NCBI GenBank assembly: GCA_051294375.1
Contig: CM119269.1
Span: forward strand, 17,992,410 to 18,056,409
DNA length: 64,000 nucleotides
From: Paraspadella gotoi
Taxonomy: Eukaryota > Chaetognatha
Direction: 5' to 3'
The notes under the pieces were generated by a model. That model had not been told where the DNA came from, made no database searches, and was given only the letters and a program-made list of their open reading frames with translations. Below are positions 55,332 to 64,000 of the stretch, piece after piece (within the stretch, counting starts at the first letter, position 1; every line of letters begins with the position of its first letter). The translations under genes were made by a program, and so were the position numbers.

Positions 55332-55528
55332 AGGTTCTCCCCGCCTATAAGCGTGACAACCCTTCAGTTGTGACCCGGTGGATCATTTGGAGTAAAAGCA
55401 TCAGCTCATTACCACTTGGCAGCCGGGTTCTATCCCAACCCGTAGCTGGCGGAACGTGAGGACGGCCGTAAACCGCCTTGGGGGCCTGGAAAACCCTCAA
55501 GGCCTGCGTTCAGGTCAGAAGCTGCGAG
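55332..55528 (+). mobile_element. tRNA-derived SINE, copy C (inverted-arm copy of B)
   Basis: Plus-strand counterpart of copy B within the right arm of the giant inverted repeat; small indels only. Not an independent insertion. Confidence 0.75.
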
Positions 55529-55799
55529 TTTAGAATATGGAAAACAAGTGGGCGTTGGGAGTTAGAGCAAGGTCAAGTCAATCAAGCAGCGTATCCTGAA
55601 AGAAAGGAGTAAGGTGTGAGAGACGTGGCAATGAATCGAAAGGGAGAGGTTAGTGGTAAGGGAATGACTAAAATTGGGGTGGGGGAAATAAGGGGAAAGG
55701 GATACAACGTACGAAGGAAGGAAGATAGTATTGTTCCCGGAGGAAAGGAGAGGAGAAGGAAAAAGGATGATATTTTGAGTTTGTCCCTTTCGGACTGTG

Positions 55800-55995
55800 A
55801 CGAGGTGGATGTGGGAGGGGGTGACGGTGGACGGGAGGGGGTGGATGTGAGAAGGGCGTGGACTGTAGGAGAAGGGGGTGGATGGGAGAAGGGTTGGGAC
55901 TGTGTGGAGAAGGGGTTGGACTGTGGAGGAAGGGGTTGGACTGTCGAGAAGCGGGGTGGACTGTGGAGAAGGGGGGTGAACTGTGGAGAACTGTT
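55800..55995. repeat. Minisatellite, inverted-arm copy
   Basis: GGACTGTGGAGAAGGGGTT units, the reverse complement of the array at 49012-49200, with unit-number and base differences. Confidence 0.65.
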
Positions 55996-56336
55996 GGAAA
56001 CTTGTGAGACGAAAAAATCTTAGTGGAGAGTCAATCGATACCATATCAGAGGAACTCAAACATTATGAAGTAATTAAAGAGCGTCATTATTGAAAAATTT
56101 CCAGGGAAGAAACTATTTATTTTTTTTAACTTTAAAGAAACCAAAGTTATATTTGTTACAAAGGATTTTTTTATTTCGCTGATGAGTCGAAGAGTCGAAC
56201 CACCATGTCTAGTTTTAATTTTAAACGTTTATAAATAATACTTTGTTAAACATTTTTCAAAATTTATTTTCCCCTAATTCATATATATATATATATATAT
56301 ATTTTTTGTTTGACTTTCCTCCTTCTTCCTCCCTCG

Positions 56337-56664
56337 CACCTCCTCCTCTTCTCCCCTTCCAAACCCAATCGAACATTCCGTGGACGATCGACACAATAAA
56401 CAGACAGCCGCGTCTACGGTCGCTCACAGACCACGAGGAAGACGACAACGACGACGCCGTTCGACGCTCGATCACCGCAAACTCGCGGACGCACTCTTTC
56501 GGCCGAGAACTGACCCGTCTATCTCCAAGGTGGAACATCTGCGCACGTCTCCGACGCTTGATCCGAAGCAAGGGGAGATCAGTTCAAACTCTTTTCGAGG
56601 AAGAGGAAAGAAAACGGTGGAATTCGGATACGAGGAGGAAAGGACGAGGAATGCGGACGTGGTG
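56337..56664 (+). pseudogene. Broken copy of the first known fibrinogen-gene exon in the inverted right arm
   Basis: Inverted counterpart of 48317-48648. The acceptor CTCAG reads CTCGC here and many one-base indels destroy the frame (for example in the EHPWTIDNN and SFGREL regions), while the GTGAGT donor remains. The matching left-arm exon is fully open, so the right arm is either a lower-quality read or an unselected copy. Confidence 0.75.
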
Positions 56665-57060
56665 GTGAGTTAGTTTGTTGTCGTTGTTTGTGAAGATTCG
56701 TTCGAAGTAAATATGTTAAAATTGTGGGACCCCCGCGGAAATCGTTTTACTTTCGAAGTCTCGAATCCTTCGTGGCTTTAAAATTTCGCGATGCTCCGCT
56801 TCGATCAACTACGAATTCCCTTGCTTTCGATTGATTTGAAGGAATCTCAGGAAACAACGGACCCGATGTAATTGAATTTGATCAGTTTGGATAAAAAATC
56901 CGACGCCGAAGCTTAATTCGAAATCAGACTCGACTTATGAATCCCGGAATTGGCTCGAGCCTTTTTCTCCTTTCACTTCTTTCACTTCTTTTCTTTTTCG
57001 ACTTTCTTTTCTCGTCTTAGCTATACACAGTGTTTTCTCACCGCACAGTGGTTTTCTTCT

Positions 57061-57085
57061 NNNNNNNNNNNNNNNNNNNNNNNNN
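57061..57085. other. 25-N gap at the outer end of the inverted repeat
   Basis: The right arm ends exactly here. Another 10-N gap is at 61171-61180. Confidence 1.
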
Positions 57086-57517
57086 AGATAGCGGAGGCCC
57101 GCCACATCCGGGGAAGCATTCTGCGAAAAGAGGCTGTCGGACGTCGAGGAAGAGTGGTTGTCGTTGGAATCTCGTCTCTTTACTTTAACCTTCTTAATTT
57201 AGGTCTCAATCTCGTTTGTGGTTCTCGCCTTTGACAACGAAGCGTTTGCATTGCATTACCATTACAACTAAATCACTTTTAGCAAAAGCCTGTTTCATTC
57301 GGGAGCTGAAATGATAAGAGATGGAAATCTTAATGCGGATGTCAATTTTATTCATCCAGAATATCAATAAGATTTTATTTTATTTAAAAAAAATATGTAC
57401 CGTGTTTTTGTGTACTTTATGAATTTAACAAATGGATAGATTATAAGGTAAGAATAACAAAAACTTAGAGAATGCAAAGAATGGAATGAAATATTAATAT
57501 ATTTTATATTTTTACAG

Positions 57518-57583
57518 AACGTTTTCCCGCCAAATTCGGTGGGCGTGTCAAAGTTCTTCGACCTCTTCGTCGAAAACGTGTGA
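57518..57583 (+). CDS. Candidate terminal exon of an unidentified gene
   Basis: A strong acceptor (TTTATATTTTTACAG) is followed by 21 open codons starting NVFPPNSVGV and ending DLFVENV, then TGA. The sequence is not low complexity. Just after the gap, 57086-57175 has an open frame ending EEEWLSLESRL that could belong to the same gene, but the junction does not work in phase. Confidence 0.3.
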   Translation, partial: NVFPPNSVGVSKFFDLFVENV

Positions 57584-57599
57584 CGTCAACCGCAAACTT

Positions 57600-59560
57600 T
57601 TTTTGGGCATTTTTACTTTATAGAATTTTTTTTTCTGTCCACTTTTGATGCTGCTCGTTATTTCGATCATTTTTTAAACAATCTTTGTGTCTACATTTGG
57701 TTTTATTTCAATTTTTTTTAGGAGAGAAAGAAAGAGAGAAAAAGGGACACATAAGAAAGAGAGAGAAACAGTAAGAGAGAGAAAAAAAGACAGCCAAAGA
57801 GAGATAAAAAGACAGACAGTCAGAGAGAGGGAGAGAGCAAAAAGTGCCATGTCTCCTCACTGCTGGAGGAAAAAAAAACTATGTTTTTTCTCTGTAGCCA
57901 AAGCGCGGAAACAATTTCTCATTTTTCACTCGACTGTTGTTTAAACTCAGCGAGAGACTTTGAGAAACACGGTTGGGGTTTTTTGGAAAGAAGGGGTAGA
58001 GCCGGTGGTGGGGGCGCAAGTAAGGTTTGGGTCGGTGAAAATAAGTGCGAATAAATGTAGCAGATTAATTTGTGAATTATCTGGAATGAGATTGAGTTCC
58101 TCAATCTCATTTGCATATTGTCGTATTCTGATTAAGCTTTGATAAATTTTTGTTCTATTGCCTTAAAGGTTTAATATTATCCACTGGACCTATATTAACC
58201 GATGTCATGTATAATCAGGATAACCATTTTCACACAGAGATATCCCTCTGTTAGTAGGTATTAAAAAGAAACATTGATGTGACATGAGAGCGACATAGAA
58301 AGATGGGCACATTGAGGTTTGAAAATCTTCCCGTGACACAGATACGGATGGGACATATGAATTAGAGTTGGGGAAACCAGAAGCGAAGGTTATGGATGAG
58401 AACGGTTGGAGATAGTCAAGGGTGGTAAGGATAGAGGTTTGAGATGTGTGAAAGAAGGGAAGACAAGGAATTGTGACCCCTGGGTTGGTTCCCGGTAATT
58501 GCCTCAAAGCCGTTGGGAAAACTCAACAGATTCATACTTTTTCCAGACTCGAGGAAACTAGACCAGACGGAGGCGGGACGTGGGTGGTTACGAGCGGGGA
58601 GGTGGTGAGAGACAAAGGGTGGTGACGTGAGGCCGAAAGGTGGGCGGTGATGAGGTTTTGGGTGGAATACAGGCGATGCCGGGACTGGGGGGGGATTCCG
58701 AGGTGGGGTCGAAAAGTCACATAGTAGCAGATTGTGTATATATAAGTAGTAGTGTATACATTTAGTTGTAAAACATTTTAAACAAAAGAGTGAAAGCTCT
58801 CCAGAGGTTAGAAATAGTTTGCTGGAGTGCGTTGTCCGGTAGCACGCACGCTCGATCCGCTAGAGAAAACCCAATGTCTCTCCGGAAGAAGTTGAAGTCC
58901 CTATTGACTTATGAAGAGCAAAGGCGTTACAACAGCGAAAAAGATGGAAAAACAAAATGGAATAAAATTATAAATATGAAAACTTATAAAAACATATAAA
59001 ATATTTATTTAAATGGGAAAGCTATGACCTTTAGCACATTGCTTCGATAACAACTCATATTTTAATGGATTTGAGCCTTTATGATATTAAATGATTAAAT
59101 CATAAATAATTCTTTTAAGTATTTAGTTTTAAAATTATGTAAAACTTGTTTTAATTTTATTCTAGATTTAAATTAACAACTGATAATTGATAACTAAAAA
59201 AAGATTTATATCTATTTTCACGATTGTACTTCTTAATTCAAAACTATCATCAAACCAAAACCATTTAACTCAGTCCTAAAATAGCATTTAAAAGGGCTTT
59301 CCCCTTTGATCCACCTCTCCCCTTAAGACCATAAGCCATTCAAAATACATTTGGCTTTTTCCGGTCGATTTGCTGCAACGATAAGCGCGAATCGAAACGA
59401 CGACATCTCGCCGACCTTTAAGGGAGATCCCGCTTTGTCAAGGGGAGATTATTTCGCATCAATTTTTGTGTCTTCACTAGTTCCTGTTCGAAACTTTGAA
59501 ATCGTAGTTAAAAATTTAATACAAATTTACATTGTATTTTGACTTTCTTTTTTGCTATTT
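57600..59560. other. No gene recognised
   Basis: GA-rich DNA (57720-57840), then moderately complex sequence at 58200-58760 and 58790-59000 without long frames or known motifs. It could be an old mobile element. Confidence 0.3.
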
Positions 59561-59620
59561 AGAAATAGTTAGAGATGAAACGAAAAATTCGTTGTAATAG
59601 CAATTCTATTTTTATAATGT

Positions 59621-59659
59621 AGCATGTTTCGACTCTTAGTTTTTGCGAGTCTTCATCAG
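59621..59659 (-). ncRNA. Hammerhead-ribozyme-like core motif, copy 4 (mirror of copy 3)
   Basis: Same CTGATGA, GACTC/GAGTC and GAAACATG parts as copy 3, read on the minus strand in the left arm of the palindromic element. Confidence 0.3.
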
Positions 59660-59699
59660 CAAGTGAATTCAATAGACCAAAATTTTAAAACATTAGTTT

Positions 59700-59730
<31 letters not shown>

Positions 59731-59833
59731 TTTCCAACAAAGAATTGAGCAAGGAATAGTGGTCAGATGGTGAGGACAGGTGAAAGTAGGGAAAGAGAGA
59801 GTAAATGATTTTTGAAATTGGTGAAAGAAAAAT

Positions 59834-59864
<31 letters not shown>

Positions 59865-60426
59865 CACAGGGATCAATACATTAGGCAATGTACAACAGTG
59901 AAAAATTTTAGAAAAACTAAAATATTTAACAAAAGTAATAATAAATTAATTGTTAAGCTGATGATTGTTAGTAAGAGATAATGAAATAGAAGAATAAGTG
60001 ATGAGGGATAGATAAGTTAAAGATAAGTGAAATAGTAAGTTAAGAAAAAAAGCTCAAAATGACGCTGCCCCCCCCCCAGCCGGGCAAATGTGGGACGTTA
60101 ACGATGTAGTCGGGTCATTGGCCTGTCATAGGCTGAGATGATATTGTGGTGGAATGGGACAAGGGCTGGATCTGGTAATGATCCGGCTGGAAAAATGCCT
60201 AGTGCCACTCGAATATCTCTCTGACCTGATAGGCCTGCCGAAGGCCCTCCTCTCACCTGACGGTGAGGTGGGCGATTGCCTGTTCGGGCCTGTTTGGGGA
60301 CAGGTGATACAGACTCCTCTCCCTCCTCTTGTAGCTGTCGTTTTGGGCCTATCAGGTCAGAGAGATATTCGAGTGGCACCTGTCCTCACATCTGACCACT
60401 ATCCTTGCTCAATTCTTTGTTGGAAA

Positions 60427-60457
<31 letters not shown>

Positions 60458-60497
60458 AAACTAATGTTTAAAAATTTTGGTCTATTGAATTCACTTG

Positions 60498-60536
60498 CTG
60501 ATGAAGACTCGCAAAAACTAAGAGTCGAAACATGTA
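60498..60536 (+). ncRNA. Hammerhead-ribozyme-like core motif, copy 3
   Basis: CTGATGA, A, helix II GACTC/GAGTC (five perfect pairs, 11-nt loop), GAAAC ATGTA. Sits in the right arm of the palindromic element 59570-60587; the left-arm copy (59621-59659, minus) has the same core and helix II. An extra A after CTGATGA and a minimal helix III are departures from the classic fold. Confidence 0.35.
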
Positions 60537-61218
60537 CATTAATAAAAATAGAATTGCTATTACAACGAATTTTTCGTTTCATCTCTAAATAAAAATTTAA
60601 TAAAAAAAAAGTTATTTCTCGCGAATAACCGTTTCTAGGTATATATATATTTTTTTTCATAATTTCCTGTGATTTTTTAAAAAATATTCACCCCTGAGAG
60701 TTTTTTTTATTTCTAAAAGAAAAACCTTCAACAGTTCACGCTTCGTCGAATTCCTCCCCCCTTTTTTTGGTTTTTTTTTATTTTCGCTGACTTTTGTTGG
60801 AAGTTCGTCGCTTCTCTCTTAGTTCGCCCGGTCGCCGCTTGGCGCCGCCGCCCGTCGCCCCGTCTACTGTCCCACTCTCCTTGACCTTTCGAAAGGAAAA
60901 ACCATCGGAAGGAAGGAAGAAAGGGAGGGGAGAATGTATAGGGAGGGGGAAGAGGAAGGAGAGGAGCTCATAGAGACCGAAGGAGGAAAGGTTAGGAAGG
61001 GCGGAGAAAAGTGAAAATTAAGGGGAAGGGAGAGTGAAAGGTTGTAAGGGCAAAACTTGGAAGATATGGATACTGAACATGGCGACAAAGTTTGGAAGAA
61101 TACGGGACGTGACAAACGTTATAGGAAAATCGTAAGGACCTTTTTCAACCATCTAATCCTAACTAAGATANNNNNNNNNNAATATCAAATTGAACGACTT
61201 TAGGTCGAAAGTAATGGA

Positions 61219-61262
<44 letters not shown>

Positions 61263-61292
61263 GAGAGAGAAGCAGAGAGAGAGAGAGAGAAA

Positions 61293-61351
<59 letters not shown>

Positions 61352-61504
61352 CTTGGGAACGCAGATAGCAAGAGAGAAAAAAAGAGAAATTGAGGAACAA
61401 AAGCTGAATAAGACGATGAGCTTGAAGGATTGAGCAACGAGCAACGCAGAAAAGAGAGGCGTGATAAAAGTTAAGTTTGGGAAAAGAATCCGGATAAAAA
61501 AAAT

Positions 61505-61559
<55 letters not shown>

Positions 61560-62391
61560 AATTTGTTAGCAATCTTGAGGAAAAAACGGTTAAGTACTTT
61601 TATCTGAAGGATTAATGGCCGAATGGCGCGAAACGAAATGGCGAGATTGAGTCGAAATGGCGAGATTGAGCAGAAGTTGCTCGAATAAAACTCGCTATTA
61701 AGTCTAATTATCTAAATATTCATGCGAAAAGTCAAGCGGATAAAAGAGAAACGAAAAAACGAAACGCAACGTTTCCAATTGCGCAAAAAATGCGAGATCG
61801 ATCCCGACATATAGTCCAAACTATTAAGAATAGAAACGAGTAAAAATTTAAAATCTATTCAACTCCCAGAATTTTTTTTTTTTTTTTCCCCGAAAGTCAA
61901 ATGTTTTTTTTTTTCCGACCCGATTTAAATCACCGTGCCGCTCCGGTTCCGCTCCAATTCCTCTTCACCCTTTTTCGACCCGAAACCCGCCAGATTTTCC
62001 GCTCGCCCTTTCCCCTCGTAAAATCCTGGTCAGACGGCAATGAGAGAAGAATTTTCCTTCTTTCCTCTCACTATCTGAACTCCGGTGCTCCAACTGCGCC
62101 CACTCGATATATATCCAATTCTTTCTTTCCTCTCGAACCATCCTCATCGTTCCTTTCCTCCCTTCACTACCTCCTTTTCTTCTTTTCCTTCCTCCCTCTT
62201 TCCTTTTCTCTCTTCCCATCCTCCCCTCTTAACCTCCCTTCCTCGTCAAACCCCGAAACCGATGGAGACAGAAGGCAGAGAGAGAATCGATTTGAGACTT
62301 ACGTTTTTTACGACGACAACGACGGTAATTCTCCCGAGGATTCGATTGGTCAACGACGTCCGCCGGGATTTCTTCGCTGTTAATCCACTTT

Positions 62392-62748
62392 GCCAATGAC
62401 GTCGCGAGGACAGGTTCTAAGGTTTCAACCCGCCAACCGCCAACCACCAACTATTCTACAATTTTTCTAGATTTTTCTTATCTTGATCGAGTTCTTGGCC
62501 TAGTGTGAATGTTAGGAACCATAATGATAAAAAAAAATTAAAAAAAAAAACAAAAAATGATCGAGTTCAAACTTTACGCACTACATGCCCTAATTTTCAG
62601 TTTTCTAAGTTCTTATGTATGTTTATTTGTCAAAGTTGCAGGTGAGGCCACCAAAATATATTGACTGTGTTTGTCGATAGTTTCTTTGACACAAATTTAT
62701 CGAGTTCTGATTGGTTCTCAACGAACATTCGCTGGCGACGTCATTGGC
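62392..62748. promoter_or_regulatory. Mirrored CCAAT/CRE blocks, promoter-like
   Basis: GCCAATGACGTCGC at 62392-62405 recurs as its reverse complement at 62735-62748; each has an ATTGGT plus TCAACGA block nearby. CCAAT next to TGACGTC is typical of animal core promoters. No gene start could be assigned. Confidence 0.3.
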
Positions 62749-62784
62749 GAGATTCTTGTTTTCTGGTTGTGGACCAAAGAGGCC

Positions 62785-62795
62785 GCTGACTCAGC
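62785..62795. promoter_or_regulatory. MARE-type palindrome (Maf/NRF2/AP-1)
   Basis: GCTGACTCAGC, the core of the T-type Maf recognition element, perfect palindrome. It lies 40-50 bp after a CCAAT+CRE-like block (62735-62748). Nearby gene not identified. Confidence 0.3.
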
Positions 62796-63220
62796 GCCTG
62801 GTCCAAGCGTCTTTGACGGCGGCGTCCTGGTTGTTGTTGTTGTTGTTGTTGTTGTTGGGGTTGCAGTTGTTGTTGCGGTCGTTGCTTGTATTGTTGTCCA
62901 ATGTTAAAAGTTTTGTATTTTTTATTTGTTTTTGTAATAGCGACTTCACTCAAACAAACATAAACATAAACAAACCCAAAAAAATTTAGGAAACGAACTC
63001 GACTTGAGATCTCAAAAACCTTTATTCTCCCGATTTCGTCGTCATGGTCGTCGCTGTCGTCGCTGTCGTCGTTTTCCTTCGTCACCATCGTCGTCGTCGT
63101 CGTCTTTTTTCTGGCAAGGAATGACCCCTCCCGACTTTTTCTTTTTTTTTTCTTTCCTTGTTTTGTTTACCCAAAAGAAGGAATTCTCGGTTGTTTTAAC
63201 CAGATTAACATGATTTGTCA

Positions 63221-63316
63221 GTTGGGGGCAGAAATCACTGGATCCCCGCCATTTTTCGACGTCGCCGGCCGTCGAGGCTGTCCGAGTGCCCGGATGTCGG
63301 GCGAAATCATTAAGGT
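63221..63316 (+). CDS. Weak candidate exon
   Basis: Bounded by a TTTGTCAG acceptor and an AAG|GTTTGT donor on the plus strand; two forward frames and one reverse frame stay open, so the coding strand is unclear. Family unknown. Confidence 0.15.
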
Positions 63317-63479
63317 TTGTGGATATATAGTTATAATTATATAATATATAAGGCTGCGTAAACAACGACGGATGGAATAAAGACGATTTAAAGACAAGTA
63401 CGTAATGATAAGTAATGATATGTATATTAGGCCGGAACAGGTTGAAAACTAGAAGTTCTCTCAAATAATGGTCAGGTGA

Positions 63480-63620
63480 CTGTTAGAGAATATGAAAATG
63501 AAAATAATTTTTAAAATTTGTCTTATTGATAAGCGCACGGAAGCATTTATCTTTTATTTAACTTTTCAAGCTTTATAGGAATCCGTTCTTAAAAAATAAA
63601 ATTTAAAAAAAAAATTTTGT
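63480..63620. mobile_element. Partial copy of the AT-rich MITE-like family
   Basis: AACTTTTCAAGCTTTATAGG followed by AATCCGTTCTT matches one arm of the family found at 41985-42480. Confidence 0.35.
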
Positions 63621-64000
63621 CATTTGTTATATATTTAAAAGCTTCAGTGCAACAACCCAATGAAATAATTCAAAAAGTTACATTGAAAATCAATTTAGTA
63701 ATATAATTTATATATATATATTATACATCGCGACGACCACGATAACAACAACCATGGCCCTCGAGGAACACGCCGATGAAAACAATAACATTGAAGTCGA
63801 CGATGTAATCAGGTTAAAATAATCAAAGAATCTGATCGCGGATTCTTCCGGTGGCAAGATATTTCAAAGGATCTCTGGTCCCCGACCCCAAGCGTCCCCG
63901 TTTCTCAACCTCCCTGTCGCACTAATCCTAATCCTACCTTTCCTTTGCTAATTCTAATGTCAAGCCTAATGTTGTTTTTTTTTCTCTCATCCTTCCCTTG

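Larger units (their letters stand above)
52448..57060. repeat. Right arm of the giant inverted repeat (4.6 kb)
   Basis: Inverted copy of 47919-52353, ending exactly at the 25-N gap 57061-57085. It differs by many one-base indels and by repeat length, in coding and non-coding parts alike. Confidence 0.9.
59570..60587. mobile_element. Nested palindromic element with 210-bp inverted arms
   Basis: Left arm 59570-59780 is the near-exact reverse complement of 60379-60587, including a GA/CT tract and the hammerhead-like motif. A second inverted pair, GTGCCACTCGAATATCTC at about 60201-60235 and its complement at 60346-60381, is nested inside. No coding sequence is evident. Confidence 0.65.
60600..64000. 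other. No gene recognised with confidence
   Basis: GA arrays at 61218-61345 and 61508-61558, C/T-rich DNA at 61900-62250, promoter-like blocks near 62.4 and 62.75 kb, and GTT/TCG repeats at 62830-63110. A Met at 62262 opens a 20-codon frame to a GTAATT donor, too little to call. Confidence 0.3.

Noticed and set aside
62711-62989. ORF with a long Leu/Val run (LLLLLLLLLGLQLLL)
   Set aside because: Translation of a GTT repeat; no signal-peptide context or downstream domain.

Overview
This is a piece of an animal (metazoan) genome, not a prokaryotic one. Genes are split by short GT-AG introns, exons are CpG-rich in an AT-rich background, and simple repeats (CT/GA, TTTC, TTCA, AAGAG, TCG) are very abundant. 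Thirteen runs of N mark scaffold gaps. The gene content (Hey bHLH repressor, MEIG1, ferroportin, a coiled-coil fibrinogen-domain protein) fits an invertebrate, perhaps a deuterostome; I cannot name the species. Nearly all long ORFs made of Ser-Leu, Arg-Glu or Asp/Ala/Arg runs are translated microsatellites and are left out.

Layout. 1-20 kb: the first two coding exons of a Hey gene (minus strand, 4701-6342); later exons were not found and may lie in a gap or outside the window. Around it are CT/GA repeats, a CpG-rich promoter-like patch (8.34-8.58 kb), palindromic repeat elements and gaps. 21.8-36.4 kb: a 7.2-7.5 kb segment occurs twice in direct orientation, separated by a 25-N gap. It carries MEIG1 and the 5' exons of ferroportin. 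The first copy is full of one-base indels, so I read the pair as two unmerged overlapping or allelic contigs. The second copy continues into the complete ferroportin gene (35224-40311, plus strand, ten coding exons whose phases all join into 727 codons). A canonical iron-responsive element lies just upstream of its start codon, and a TATA box lies between the two. 41.3-48.6 kb (minus strand): a secreted-type fibrinogen-domain gene with an N-terminal acidic and coiled-coil region. 47.9-57.06 kb: a giant inverted repeat (two 4.4-4.6 kb arms, 94 bp spacer) ending at a second 25-N gap. Its right arm is error-rich and carries a broken copy of a fibrinogen-gene exon. 57-64 kb: mostly repeats, including a nested palindromic element at 59.57-60.59 kb, with a few weak exon candidates.

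How things fit together. Ferroportin exports iron; the element in its 5' leader implies translational control by an iron regulatory protein, and the downstream TATA box would give transcripts that escape it. MEIG1, next to it on the same strand, is a sperm/cilium gene and has an RFX-type X-box upstream. Hey is a Notch-pathway repressor. I see no functional link among these neighbours. The repeat fraction holds a tRNA-derived SINE family, palindromic MITE-like families, and hammerhead-like CTGATGA...GAAA motifs inside palindromic elements.
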